NCBI RefSeq assembly: GCF_007856155.1
Contig: NZ_CP042266.1
Span: forward strand, 3,286,001-3,350,000
From: Streptomyces qinzhouensis
GTDB lineage: Bacteria; Actinomycetota; Actinomycetes; Streptomycetales; Streptomycetaceae
Direction of reading: 5' to 3'
DNA length: 64,000 bases
Shown: positions 52,937 to 61,851 of the stretch, in pieces
Position numbering within the stretch: the stretch's first letter is position 1
Layout of the letters: each line of letters opens with the position of its first letter
Made by a program: the position numbers and the translations under genes
The notes under the pieces: generated by a model
Databases searched by the model: none
Told to the model about the DNA's origin: nothing
What the model saw: only the letters and a program-made list of their open reading frames with translations

Positions 52937-53868
52937 ACCCAGTGAAGGAAATTTTCAACAAGGGGGCCGCCGCCAGCGACACACCGCCCGCCCCCGCCGC
53001 CCTCGCCGCGAAGGTCCGCACCCTCGCCCCGTCCATGACCCGCTCGATGCAGCGGGTCGCCGAAGCCGTCGCCGACGACCCCGCGGGCTGCGCCGCGCTC
53101 ACCGTCACCGGACTCGCCACCCGTACGGGCACGAGCGAGGCGACCGTCGTCCGCACCGCCCGGCTCCTCGGCTACCCCGGATACCGCGATCTGCGGCTCG
53201 CGCTCGCCGGTCTCGCCGCCCACCAGCAGTCCGGGCGCGCACCCGCCGTCACCGCCGATATCTCCGTCGACGACCCGATCGCGGACGTCGTCTCCAAACT
53301 GGCCCACGACGAACAGCAGACCCTCGCCGACACCGCCGCCGGACTCGATATCTCCCAACTGTCCGCCGCCGTCGCCGCCGCCGCGACCGCCCGCCGGATC
53401 GATATCTACGGGGTCGGGGCGTCCTCCCTCGTCGGCATGGACCTGGCGCAGAAGCTGCTGCGCATCGGACTGATCGCCCACGCCCACGCCGATCCCCATC
53501 TCGCCGTGACCAACGCGGTGCAGCTCCGCCCGGGCGATGTGGCCATCGCCATCACCCACTCCGGCTCCACCGGCGATGTCATCGAACCGCTCCGTACCGC
53601 CTTCGAACGCGGTGCGACCACGGTCGCCATCACCGGTCGCGCCGACGGCCCGGTGTCGCAGTACGCCGACTACGTCCTGACGACGTCGACCGCACGGGAG
53701 AGCGAGCTGCGGCCCGCCGCGATGTCGTCGCGTACGGGACAGCTCCTGGTGGTGGACTGCCTGTTCATAGGCGTGGCGCAGCAGACGTACGAGACCGCGG
53801 CACCCGCCCTCGCCGCCTCCTACGAGGCCCTCGCACACCGGCACACCCCCCGGACCACCCATCGATGA
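52930..53868 (+). CDS. murR: MurR/RpiR-family transcriptional regulator
   Basis: The 312-residue protein has an N-terminal HTH_6 domain (RSMQRVAEAVADDP...LTVTGLATRTGTSEATVVRTARLLGYPGYRDLR) and a C-terminal SIS phosphosugar-binding domain (RRIDIYGVGASSLVGMDLAQKLLRIG, then AITHSGSTGDVIE). It overlaps murQ by its last 4 bases (ATGA), so it is the local regulator of MurNAc-6-phosphate recycling. The start is read from the probable leaderless ATG 52930. Confidence 0.92.
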   Translation: MGNPVKEIFNKGAAASDTPPAPAALAAKVRTLAPSMTRSMQRVAEAVADDPAGCAALTVTGLATRTGTSEATVVRTARLLGYPGYRDLRLALAGLAAHQQSGRAPAVTADISVDDPIADVVSKLAHDEQQTLADTAAGLDISQLSAAVAAAATARRIDIYGVGASSLVGMDLAQKLLRIGLIAHAHADPHLAVTNAVQLRPGDVAIAITHSGSTGDVIEPLRTAFERGATTVAITGRADGPVSQYADYVLTTSTARESELRPAAMSSRTGQLLVVDCLFIGVAQQTYETAAPALAASYEALAHRHTPRTTHR

Positions 53869-53876
53869 GGACACCT

Positions 53877-54815
53877 ATGACGCCCCCCACCTCCCCCGCG
53901 TACCGTGAACTCCGCGCCCAGTTGGCGACCTTGACGACCGAGGCGTTCCGGCCCGATCTCGCCGAGATCGACCGGCTGCCGACTCTCGACATCGCCCGGC
54001 TGATGAACGCCGAGGACCGTACGGTCCCGGACGCGGTCGCCGGGCAGCTGCCGGCGATCGCCGCCGCCGTCGACGCGGCGGCGGAGCGGATGGCCCGCGG
54101 CGGCCGGCTGATCTACGCGGGGGCGGGCACGGCGGGCCGGATGGGCACCATGGACGCCAGCGAGTGCCCGCCGACGTTCAATACGGACCCGTCCAGGGTG
54201 GTGGGCCTGATCGCGGGCGGCCCGGCGGCCTTCGTGACCGCGGTGGAGGGCGCGGAGGACCGCGAGGACCTGGCGGCGAAGGACCTGGAGGATCTCGCGC
54301 TGGGCCCGGACGACACGGTGGTCGGGATCTCCGCCTCCGGCCGTACGCCCTATGCGATCGGAGCGGTCGAGTACGCGCGTGGCCTCGGCGCCCTGACGAT
54401 CGGTCTGTCCTGCAACGCGGACAGCCCGCTGGCCGCGGCGGCCGACCACGGTATCGAGGTGGTCGTGGGCCCGGAGCTGCTGAGCGGCTCGACCCGGCTG
54501 AAGGCGGGCACGGCCCAGAAACTGGTCCTCAACATGATCTCGACGATCGTGATGATCCGTCTGGGCAAGACATACGGAAACCTGATGGTCGACCTGCGGG
54601 CGTCCAACGACAAGCTGCGGGCCCGCTCGCGCCGGATCGTCTCGTACGCGACGGGCGCGACGGACGAGGAGGTCGAGTCGGCGCTGACGGCGACGGGCGG
54701 CGAGGTGAAGCCCGCGATCCTGACCCTGCTGGCGGATATCGACGCCGCGACGGCGGAGCGGCTGCTGGCGGAGTCGGGCGGCCACCTGCGGGCGGCGTTG
54801 CGCGCGGCGCGCTGA
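53877..54815 (+). CDS. murQ: N-acetylmuramic acid 6-phosphate etherase MurQ
   Basis: The 312-residue enzyme is a SIS-fold etherase: RLIYAGAGTAGRMGTMDASE with the catalytic Glu, VGISASGRTPYAIGAVEYAR, ELLSGSTRLKAGTAQKLVLNM and the C-terminal helical GATDEEVESALTATGG. It cleaves the lactyl ether of MurNAc-6-P to GlcNAc-6-P and D-lactate in peptidoglycan recycling. ATG 53877 has GAGGA 5 bases upstream; ATG 53865, overlapping the murR stop, is also open. Confidence 0.95.
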   Translation: MTPPTSPAYRELRAQLATLTTEAFRPDLAEIDRLPTLDIARLMNAEDRTVPDAVAGQLPAIAAAVDAAAERMARGGRLIYAGAGTAGRMGTMDASECPPTFNTDPSRVVGLIAGGPAAFVTAVEGAEDREDLAAKDLEDLALGPDDTVVGISASGRTPYAIGAVEYARGLGALTIGLSCNADSPLAAAADHGIEVVVGPELLSGSTRLKAGTAQKLVLNMISTIVMIRLGKTYGNLMVDLRASNDKLRARSRRIVSYATGATDEEVESALTATGGEVKPAILTLLADIDAATAERLLAESGGHLRAALRAAR

Positions 54816-54904
54816 GGGGGCGCGCGCCGGGCTCCGGCGGGCCGCCGGGGGCGGGGCACCCCTGCCGGGCGCGCCCCGCTCCCGCAAGTGGGCCTGCCTC
54901 CGTG

Positions 54905-56716
54905 TCAGCTCTCGCAGTTGAGGGAACCGGACAGGGGAACGCAGATATCGACGCCGCCGTCGCCGTCGAGGGTTCCGGCGTTAGCGGTACCGCCCGCTCC
55001 GTTACTGCCGGTGGCGCCGGTACTGCCGCCCGGGCCGTGCGGGCCGCCGATCTCACCGGCGCCGCCGGGTCCACCGGTGGCGGTGAGCCGGTCGTCACCG
55101 GCCCCGCCGTCCAGCTGAGCACCGGCCGCGTTCCCCGCGCCGCCCGGGCCGCCCGGGCCCCCGGCACCCGAGGTCTGGTTCCCCGGGGCTTGTCCGCCCT
55201 GGCCGCCCGTGCCCCCGGCTCCGCCTTCGGCGGTGACCGTGTCGTTACCGCCCTCACCGTCGAGGGTCCCGGCGTTCCCGGCACCGCCCGCACCACCGGC
55301 CCCGCCGGGATTCAGATAGCCGCCCCTGCCACCGGTGCCGCCGAGCGCCCCGGTGGCGGTGATGGTGTCGTCGCCGGCCCCGCCCCGAACGGTTCCGGTG
55401 TTCCCGGCACCGCCCGCGCCACCGGGGTACCCCGGGGTGCCGGTGATGCCGCCACTACCGATGCTGCCGGCGCCGGCGCCCCCGTCAGCGCCCGGGGAAC
55501 CCTGGGCGGTGAGGGTGTCGGCGCCGGCACCGCCGTCGATCGTTCCGGTATTGCCGACGGTGCCGACGCGGCCGGTCGACCCTCCTCGCAGAGGGGGCTT
55601 GTCGTTGTTGACGGCGCGGACGGTGTCGCCGCCGTCACCGCCTTCGAGGGTCCCGGTGTTGCCGGGGGCTTCGTCGCGCCCGGTGGCGGTGATGTCGTCG
55701 GCGCCGCCGCTGCCCCGGATCGTCCCGGCGTTTCCGGTACCGCCCGCAACACTGCCAGGGACACCGAAGGCGGTGACGGTGTCGTCACCGTCGCCTCCGT
55801 CCACGAGCCCGCCGACACCATTGCCGGGTCCGCCCGTTCCGGAACGCACCGGGTCCGCCCCGGCCATGGCGCGGAAGACCGCCGAGGTGGCGGTGATCCG
55901 GTCGGCCCCGTCGCCGCCATCAAGGGCGCCAAGCACCCCGGGGCCACCCTGCGCCATCGCCCAACCGCCGGTGGCCGTGAGGACATCGTCACCGTCGGAG
56001 CCGTTCACCGTGGCGTCCGCGGCGACCCCCACCCCTCCCAAGCCTCCGTTACGGGGCACCGTCAGCGTCCCCAGCCTCCGTACCGAGGCACTCCCTCCGG
56101 TCACCTCGACGGTGTCCGCGTCACCGCCACCGTCGATCACCGCGCCCGGCCCGGCGCCCACGCCTCCGGTGCCCGCCAGAAGGTACCGGAATCCGCTGGT
56201 GCCCCCGGTGATCCGAAGCGTGTCGGTCCCACTGCCACCCCGGACGGTTCCCAGGGAACCGGCTCCGCCTTCCGGCGCGGTGACCGAGCCCCTGCTGCCT
56301 CCGCCTTCCCCACCGGTGACCGTGACCCGATCGGCCCCGGGCCCCGCGTCGACCGTGCCTCCAGCCCCGACTCCCCGGCCGCCGGACAGACCCTGAAGGT
56401 TGGTCGCGGGCACGTTCACACCCTGGACGGTGATGGTGTCGTTCCCGTCCTGCCCGTTGACCGTGCCGAGCACCTCACCCGTGATGGTCACGGTGTCGTT
56501 CCCTGGCCCGGCGTCCAGCACCTGACCGGCCGGAATGCCATTGGTGCAGGTGATGGTGTTGTTGCCCAGCAGGGTGACGACCGTGCACCCCGGAGGTACG
56601 GCGGCGTGCGCGACACCCCCGAACGGCAACTGGACGACCCCCGCGAGCACGGTGACCGCGACGGCGGTGACAGACCGGCGGGCACCTGGTCTCCGGGCGG
56701 GTGACGAAAGCGGCAT
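54905..56716 (-). CDS. Large secreted RTX-like glycine-rich repeat protein
   Basis: The 603-residue protein starts at ATG 56716 (AGGAG upstream) with a signal peptide (RRSVTAVAVTVLAGVVQLPFGGVAHA). About fifteen repeats of the form DxGxGxDTVTxTG (for example GNDTVTITG, GNDTITVQG, GDDTVTAFG, GADTLTAQG, GNDTVTAEG) resemble calcium-binding RTX beta-roll units, separated by Gly/Ala/Pro-rich linkers of about 30 residues. The C-terminus is GGVDICVPLSGSLNCES with two Cys. It ends right after murQ on the opposite strand. No protease or toxin domain was seen. A cell-surface role is inferred. Confidence 0.75.
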   Translation of the reverse strand: MPLSSPARRPGARRSVTAVAVTVLAGVVQLPFGGVAHAAVPPGCTVVTLLGNNTITCTNGIPAGQVLDAGPGNDTVTITGEVLGTVNGQDGNDTITVQGVNVPATNLQGLSGGRGVGAGGTVDAGPGADRVTVTGGEGGGSRGSVTAPEGGAGSLGTVRGGSGTDTLRITGGTSGFRYLLAGTGGVGAGPGAVIDGGGDADTVEVTGGSASVRRLGTLTVPRNGGLGGVGVAADATVNGSDGDDVLTATGGWAMAQGGPGVLGALDGGDGADRITATSAVFRAMAGADPVRSGTGGPGNGVGGLVDGGDGDDTVTAFGVPGSVAGGTGNAGTIRGSGGADDITATGRDEAPGNTGTLEGGDGGDTVRAVNNDKPPLRGGSTGRVGTVGNTGTIDGGAGADTLTAQGSPGADGGAGAGSIGSGGITGTPGYPGGAGGAGNTGTVRGGAGDDTITATGALGGTGGRGGYLNPGGAGGAGGAGNAGTLDGEGGNDTVTAEGGAGGTGGQGGQAPGNQTSGAGGPGGPGGAGNAAGAQLDGGAGDDRLTATGGPGGAGEIGGPHGPGGSTGATGSNGAGGTANAGTLDGDGGVDICVPLSGSLNCES

Positions 56717-56915
56717 GAAGCACTCCTGACGAGGGGAAGGCCAAGGAGCGCGGCGCCGGTACGCGCCCGCCCCAACCTCACCGTCGAACCCACCGGACCA
56801 CCCCGCAACACCAGGCGCCGAGCGGCACACCCATCCGGTGACCCCGGCCACCCGTACGTACTCCCCACAGCGTTCCGGCACACCACCAGGCAGCCGGTGC
56901 CACCCTGGCTCCCCG

Positions 56916-57773
56916 CTACTGCTCCCCTCGCAGGAATTCGTCCGCAGTGGCCAGCAGATAGGACCTGGCTTCGGAGCCGGTAAGCGCGTGGTCCAGGAAG
57001 ACGGCGAACAGATCGAGATGATGGGCCACGTCCCGGGGGTCGCGCAGGACGACCTCCCCGGAGAACAGTTCGACGGTCACCAGCCGCTCGTCGTAGACGA
57101 CGAAGATGTTCATCGGAATCGCGGGCACCTCGGCGGCCCGGGGCACGATGGCGATCTCCACGTTCTGTTTCCGGGCCACCGCCGCCATATGGGAGCACTG
57201 CGCCGCCATCACATCGGCCGGAGCCCGGCGCCATGTCACGGCCTGCTCGGTGAGGAGGAAGGTGAAGGAGCGCGAGGGGTCGTCCAGGACCGCTTGCCGC
57301 TCCATCCGGGCGTCCACAGCGCGCCGTACGTCTCGGGCCGGGTCGCCCGCGACCGTACGGGACAGGGTCCGCTCCGCGTACTCCCGGACGTGCAGAAGCC
57401 CCGTGGGCACGGCGGGCAGGAAATGCCGCATCACGCGCGAGGACCGTTCGAGGGCCCGCAGCTCGGTCTGCTTCTGATGGAGGCCGACCCGGGCATAGGC
57501 TCGCCAGGACGCGTAGTCGACATTGGCCCGCCGGGCCAGCCTCAGCAGCTCGTCGGCGACTTCCCGGGGTACGTCAAGCGCGGCCAGGATGCGTTCCACG
57601 TCGAGGACCGTGGGGAGAGCACGGCCGGTCTCGATGCGGCTGATCTTGGTCTGACTCATATTGCAGCGCACGGCGAGACGCTCACCACTGAGACCGGCGG
57701 CGAGGCGGAGGCTCCGCAGAGCATCCGCCAAGCCTTTCCGGTCCCGGCCTTGATGATCAGCTTCTATATTCAC
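56916..57773 (-). CDS. XRE-family HTH regulator with DUF5753
   Basis: The 285-residue protein has an XRE HTH in residues 8-65 (ADALRSLRLAAGLSGERLAVRCNMSQTKISRIETGRAL) followed by DUF5753 (MRHFLPAVPTGLLHVREYAERTL ... VEIAIVPRAAEVPAIPMNIFVVYDE). It starts at GTG 57773 (TTG 57776 also open) and overlaps the DUF6879 stop by 17-20 bp, so it is the last gene of a coupled group. Regulators of this type work with partner proteins; DUF6879 is the obvious candidate here. Confidence 0.92.
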   Translation of the reverse strand: MNIEADHQGRDRKGLADALRSLRLAAGLSGERLAVRCNMSQTKISRIETGRALPTVLDVERILAALDVPREVADELLRLARRANVDYASWRAYARVGLHQKQTELRALERSSRVMRHFLPAVPTGLLHVREYAERTLSRTVAGDPARDVRRAVDARMERQAVLDDPSRSFTFLLTEQAVTWRRAPADVMAAQCSHMAAVARKQNVEIAIVPRAAEVPAIPMNIFVVYDERLVTVELFSGEVVLRDPRDVAHHLDLFAVFLDHALTGSEARSYLLATADEFLRGEQ

Positions 57774-58293
57774 CAAACGGGACTGCGTCCTTCAGCGCCA
57801 GGTCTCGCCAGAGACGGTAAGTGTCCAGGTCCGGATCCATGATCAGTTCACGGTTGATCTGGGTTCCGTCAGCACGGTAGTTGAGATGTACGACGACTGC
57901 GTCGTCGAACAGCCAGAAATCCTGGTCGGGCAGACCGGCCTCCGGCCGGTCGGTGAGATCGACGATCCGGTAGTCCTCACCGGCTGCTACGTTCCCCGGG
58001 ATGCACCACTCGAAAAGATAGCGGCTGTAGTCGGTCAGCGGCCTGCGCGCGATCTTGGCGCGCGTCATGGTCCGCCCGGACGCGATGTGCCCCCGGATCG
58101 TTTGGTGCCACGCCGCGTTGAATCCCTCCGGCAGGGAATCGCCGCCGAGGAAGCTCCGCAGCGACTCGGACTCCGCGGGCATCGTGTAGGTCTGATGAAC
58201 TTCCAGCCGGAAAGCGGAGTGCCGGAAGTCGCGGAAGTACGACTGCCATTCCTCGCCGTCCAGCAGTACCGGACTAGAACCATCCACGGGCAC
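57757..58293 (-). CDS. DUF6879 protein
   Basis: The 178-residue protein reads DGEEWQSYFRDFRHSAFRLEVHQTY at the start, YSRYLFEWCIPGNVAAGEDYRIVDLTDR in the middle and DQDFWLFDDAVVVHLNYRADGTQINRELI at the end, the DUF6879 pattern. GTG 58293 lies 20 bp before the stop of the upstream small gene. Family members sit beside XRE/DUF5753 regulators throughout actinomycetes, as here; their biochemical role is unknown. Confidence 0.88.
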   Translation of the reverse strand: MPVDGSSPVLLDGEEWQSYFRDFRHSAFRLEVHQTYTMPAESESLRSFLGGDSLPEGFNAAWHQTIRGHIASGRTMTRAKIARRPLTDYSRYLFEWCIPGNVAAGEDYRIVDLTDRPEAGLPDQDFWLFDDAVVVHLNYRADGTQINRELIMDPDLDTYRLWRDLALKDAVPFGEYRS

Positions 58294-58486
58294 GCGCGGC
58301 CTCCTTCAGAACGTTCTCCGGGATCAGTACGACCGACTCACCGTCCGGCACCGGGTGGACCACGTCATACCCTTGCACGGCCAGCAGCCCGGGATCCGGT
58401 GTCGCGTAGACGGTCGGGCAGTCACCGTTCCCGCAGTCGTCGTCACCGGGGCTGCACGGGCCTCCGGCAATCCGCGTCAGCTCCAT
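58274..58486 (-). CDS. Small Cys-rich protein upstream of DUF6879
   Basis: The protein is 70 aa from ATG 58486, with AGAGGGGAGG just upstream. It has four Cys in its first third (GGPCSPGDDDCGNGDCPTVY), a possible metal or disulphide cluster, then an SPxx-beta segment (VVHPVPDGESVVLIPENVLKEAARARGWF). The 20-bp overlap with DUF6879 shows coupling. I know no named family. Confidence 0.75.
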   Translation of the reverse strand: MELTRIAGGPCSPGDDDCGNGDCPTVYATPDPGLLAVQGYDVVHPVPDGESVVLIPENVLKEAARARGWF

Positions 58487-58607
58487 GGGAGCCTCCCCTC
58501 TTGGTTTCGGAACGCCACGGAGAGTGGTTTCCCGCAGCCCGAGAAGCGCAGACCCCCCAGTCACGTTCTCGCATGGATTCCCTCGGCCGCACGATCTCCC
58601 GCCGGAT

Positions 58608-58985
58608 TCAGATCCGGTACACCGCAGGGCGCATCGCCATCTGCTCGGCCGCCATGCCGGTGACAGTGAGGTCGCCGGTCCACAGGCCGTACCTATTGCA
58701 GTACGCATCGGTGAACCTGACCCGGTATCCGTTCTGTTCGAGCTGCCAGTCCTGATCTTCGAAGTGCGCGATCCGGCCGCTGCCGCAGACGAACGCCCGG
58801 GTGGCCTGGACCAGAATCCAACGGCCTAACTTGTCGCGTGGCGACTCGTCAGTGTTCATGGCCTCCGCCATCTGCCACAGGCGGCGCCATCCGATTCCCG
58901 GTGTCAGCGGCCCCACCACTCCGATGTCACCGAGCCGCCGGTTGTCCAGATGGTGAGTGGCATAGCCGAACACCACCCCGAACAT
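58608..58985 (-). CDS. Hypothetical protein of the DUF6879 group
   Basis: The protein is 125 aa from ATG 58985. It contains YATHHLDNRRLGDIGVVGPLTPGIGWRRLW, DKLGRWILVQATRAFVCGSGRIAHFEDQDWQLEQNGYRVRFTD and a Met-rich C-terminus. The upstream part of the frame, which would overlap the next gene, has a different composition and is not included. No ribosome site is obvious. No family is recognised. Confidence 0.6.
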   Translation of the reverse strand: MFGVVFGYATHHLDNRRLGDIGVVGPLTPGIGWRRLWQMAEAMNTDESPRDKLGRWILVQATRAFVCGSGRIAHFEDQDWQLEQNGYRVRFTDAYCNRYGLWTGDLTVTGMAAEQMAMRPAVYRI

Positions 58986-59122
58986 GTGGAAGACCGTAAC
59001 CCGACCGCGCCCAAACAGTGCGCCGCTCTCGACGGCCGCCGCAGGGCTCCCCGCCGTAGATTCTCTTGTACCGGAGGCGATCCGGACTCCGGACAGGGGT
59101 CCGGACCGTCGGTCGTCTCGGC

Positions 59123-59629
59123 TCAACAGCAGGGCCCATCGCCGCAACAGGCGGGCGGATTGCAATCCGCCGCTGTCCCCCAAAGCCGTTCGTCCAGCTC
59201 GAATCCAGCGGCGCGGATCCGCTCGGTCACGGAGGACATCAGGTCCCGCGTCCGCGTCTTGGAGTTCGGCGCGTGGTGCACGAAGAAGCCAAAGCGCTCC
59301 TGACACCAGTCCGCGTACTCCTGGGTGTGCAGCATGAAGGCGTGCCAGCCGGGGTCCACCAGTCGGCTCGGCGCCAGGTCATAGGACCGCTGGCTACCGA
59401 TGACGTACACAAATGCCATCGCCTGGTCCATCACGGCATCGGCCACAAGACGCTCCATGCCGTACTCCTCGGCACAGAAGGCTGCCAGCCTCTCGAACAA
59501 GTCGGGGCTGACCAGATCTCGTCCTCGCCGTAAGACGGCTGGACTCTCCACAGCGGTCGTCACGATCGTCTCCCATCGGGTGGGCCGTTTCGGGCCTACC
59601 GATGGTCCCGCAGCCGACGGCGATTTCAT
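59123..59629 (-). CDS. Glycine-rich-domain-protein-like (GRDP/DUF1399-type) protein
   Basis: The 168-residue protein reads VSPDLFERLAAFCAEEYGMERLVADAVMDQAMAF, then DPGWHAFMLHTQEYADWCQERFGFFVHHAPN, the helix-rich core seen in bacterial relatives of the plant glycine-rich-domain proteins. It ends in a Cys cluster (DCNPPACCGDGPCC). ATG 59629 lies directly beside a perfect dyad (59630-59657). It is the first gene of the five-gene co-directional group. Function unknown. Confidence 0.7.
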   Translation of the reverse strand: MKSPSAAGPSVGPKRPTRWETIVTTAVESPAVLRRGRDLVSPDLFERLAAFCAEEYGMERLVADAVMDQAMAFVYVIGSQRSYDLAPSRLVDPGWHAFMLHTQEYADWCQERFGFFVHHAPNSKTRTRDLMSSVTERIRAAGFELDERLWGTAADCNPPACCGDGPCC

Positions 59630-59657
59630 CTCTTTATGCGCGTTATTGCATAAAGAG
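59630..59657 (-). promoter_or_regulatory. Perfect 28-bp dyad abutting the start of the five-gene group
   Basis: CTCTTTATGC-GCGTTATT-GCATAAAGAG is a perfect 10-bp inverted repeat with an 8-base spacer. The left arm touches the start codon of the GRDP-like gene. Such a site would block both RNA polymerase and ribosome entry, and the XRE protein encoded five genes later is the natural candidate to bind it. A leaderless or very short-leader transcript is possible. Confidence 0.6.
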
Positions 59658-59821
59658 GTATGGGGTTCGACTCGCACTGACCAGCAATCACCCCTGCCGC
59701 GAGGCCATGCCTGCCTCCGGCAGGGGTGATGTCTCACCGCCGACGCTGACCGGGATATCCCCAGTACCTTGTATTTGGCCATGTCCGTGTAACCAGGGGC
59801 GGGCTCGTGGATGAACCACCC

Positions 59822-60151
59822 TCAGCCACGCGACTCGGGCCTGTGGGCGTATCCGGGAGGCCCTGGATTGTTGGGGTCCGAGGGTACATATTTCTTGACG
59901 ACTTTCGGAGGCAGTCTGACGTATTTGGTGTAATTCGGATTGTCGTTGGAGTGAAGCCGCGCGGGCGTCTTCGGTGTGCTGGCGTGGGGTACCGATCTCC
60001 GGCCGGACTGGTGGGCTCCGCCGGTGTCCGTGACGACGCCGGCGGCGGGCGGGCTTCCCGAGGAGGGCACCGCGGCTGCCGGGAACGTCGCGGCGGTCAG
60101 GGAGGTCAGGGTGAGTGCTGTCAGGGTGAGCAGGTGTGTGGCTGTACGCAT
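59822..60151 (-). CDS. Small secreted protein
   Basis: The 109-residue protein begins with a signal peptide (MRTATHLLTLTALTLTSLTAATFPAAA). The mature part is Pro/Ser/Asn-rich with YTKYVRLPPKVVKKYVPSD. A short hairpin (CCTGCC-TCC-GGCAGG) lies past its end at 59709-59723. No family recognised. Confidence 0.65.
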   Translation of the reverse strand: MRTATHLLTLTALTLTSLTAATFPAAAVPSSGSPPAAGVVTDTGGAHQSGRRSVPHASTPKTPARLHSNDNPNYTKYVRLPPKVVKKYVPSDPNNPGPPGYAHRPESRG

Positions 60152-60245
60152 CGCGTTCGGCTTCCGTTCGACGGCTGTGTGTACGGCCCGTGCTGCCGTC
60201 CACTTGTCGGACGGATGGCAGACACCGGTCGGGCGGGGCCAAGGT

Positions 60246-60701
60246 TCAGTCGCGGCTGACGACGAAGCCGATCGGCTCTTTGAGATCGGCGACGTAGACC
60301 ATGCCGGTGATCTTGGTGACCCGGGTGCCCGTGGCGCAGACGATGTTCTCGCTCCAGCCCTCCCCGGCGTAGGCGGGGAAGACGATCTCCCCCCGGCCGG
60401 TGATGTCGACGCGCAGGAGGAACTGCCCCAGGGCGTAGCGGGAGTCGCCGGTACCGGAGGCGATCTCGGTCTTGACGAGGGTGCCGTTCAGCGCCTGGGG
60501 GGTGATGGTCATGGGCCGGTCGACACCCGCACCAGTCGCGTTGCCGGTGAAGGGCGTGTCCAGGCCCAGCAGTCCTGAGTAGTCGCTGACGGCTCCGCCG
60601 CAGGTGTTGGCGACGGGCGTGGAGGCGGTGGCGGTTCCGGCAGTGAGGGCCGCCAGGGCCGCGCAGGCCAGAGCGACGGTCGTGGTTCGCGAAGTACGCA
60701 T
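60246..60701 (-). CDS. Secreted protein
   Basis: The 151-residue protein has a signal peptide (MRTSRTTTVALACAALAALTAGTATA) and a beta-rich mature part (FTGNATGAGVDRPMTITPQ, GQFLLRVDITGRGEIVFPAYAGEG). Two cysteines lie about 90 residues apart. It is one of three exported small proteins in this stretch. Function unknown. Confidence 0.7.
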   Translation of the reverse strand: MRTSRTTTVALACAALAALTAGTATASTPVANTCGGAVSDYSGLLGLDTPFTGNATGAGVDRPMTITPQALNGTLVKTEIASGTGDSRYALGQFLLRVDITGRGEIVFPAYAGEGWSENIVCATGTRVTKITGMVYVADLKEPIGFVVSRD

Positions 60702-60958
60702 AGAGGTGGGTTCTTCCTTGGGGGCGGCGACGAGGGGAGGCCGTAGCTGCGGCCGCTCCCCAGCCCACCAGCACACGGCGGAATCCGCCTCCTGTGTGGG
60801 CCGATAGCCGTACTCCCTCCCCGAGCCGGCCCCTGCCCCAGGGAACACCATGCGCCGCACACAAAGCCGGCTCACCCTGCTCGTCAGCAAGCGGTAGGAG
60901 CCCGCTGCCGCTGTCGGCTCGGCCGCATCACCCTCACGGGGGCACCGGCACCATTGCC

Positions 60959-61669
60959 CTAGGCGAAGGGGACGGCGTCCTTCGCGGAGGTGTGCCAGTT
61001 GGTGACGATCGGCTTGTCGACCGTGATCGGGCCGGTCTTCAGCTCGACCGGGTCGGGGTCGTTGTTCTCGGGGGCGACGATGATGAAGGTCAGTTCCTTG
61101 CCGTTGTTGTCCTTGGTGGTCTTCGGGTTCACCCCGGCATACGCGGTGGTGTTCCCGCTCAGCGTGATCGTCTTGCCGGCCGAGTGCTCCGCGGGGCCCG
61201 CCTCGGTGCCGTCGGAGCCGAAGGCCACGACCGGGTGCTTCTCCGGCAGGACACAGGTGATCCCCGGCTTCGCCTTCGCCATGACCAGGATGTAGCCGCC
61301 GGCCTGGGACTCGGAGCGGCTGCTCCAGGAGATGTCGTTGGCGCCGCAACTCTGCTGGACCGGCTTCCGTACACCGTCGCCGACGTCCGCGCCGGAGCCG
61401 CCCGGGCCCTTGCCCTGACCCCCGCCCGAAGCGCCGCCCTTGTCGCCGCCGTCGTCGGCGTTCTTGCCGGAGGAGGCCTTGCCGGAGGTCTCGGACGATG
61501 AGCCGTTCGGGGTCGTCTCGGCCGCGTTCCCCGCCGGGGCGGCGGCCGCCGTGTCCTTCGCGGCACCGGTCCCCGCCGCCTTGTCCGAGTCCCCGCACGC
61601 GGTCATCAGCAGGGCGCCGCTGACGAGGGCCGCGGAGACGAGAAGGGCCTTGCGACGGTTACCGGACAT
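60959..61669 (-). CDS. DUF4232-type lipoprotein
   Basis: The 236-residue protein has a lipoprotein signal with lipobox LMTAC (Cys near residue 25), a Thr/Ser/Gly/Asn-rich linker to about residue 100, then a beta-rich domain with CGANDISWSSRSESQAGGYILVMAKAKPGITC, the DUF4232 layout. It should be anchored outside the membrane. The family is common in actinomycetes and of unknown role. Confidence 0.8.
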   Translation of the reverse strand: MSGNRRKALLVSAALVSGALLMTACGDSDKAAGTGAAKDTAAAAPAGNAAETTPNGSSSETSGKASSGKNADDGGDKGGASGGGQGKGPGGSGADVGDGVRKPVQQSCGANDISWSSRSESQAGGYILVMAKAKPGITCVLPEKHPVVAFGSDGTEAGPAEHSAGKTITLSGNTTAYAGVNPKTTKDNNGKELTFIIVAPENNDPDPVELKTGPITVDKPIVTNWHTSAKDAVPFA

Positions 61670-61799
61670 GTGAATCCCCCTGGTGGATCGGCGGTTTTCG
61701 GTGCCTGCTCGATCACTATGAGGGGGCGGCGACCTCCAGGGAACGGACGTCGTCGGGCCCGGACAACGCTGTCATGAACCGGTGACATGGTCACGAAGA

Positions 61800-61836
61800 C
61801 GTACGGGCCCGACGAGGGATTCGCCGGGCCCGTACG
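61800..61836. terminator. Terminator between DUF397 and the DUF4232 lipoprotein
   Basis: CGTACGGGCCCG pairs with its exact complement around a 13-base loop. Confidence 0.75.
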
Positions 61837-61851
61837 CATCGGTGCCGGGGG

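Noticed and set aside
54164-56704. 846-residue plus-strand frame covering murQ and the RTX-like gene
   Set aside because: Runs out of frame through murQ and antisense to the repeat protein; its Gly/Arg repeats mirror the real gene.
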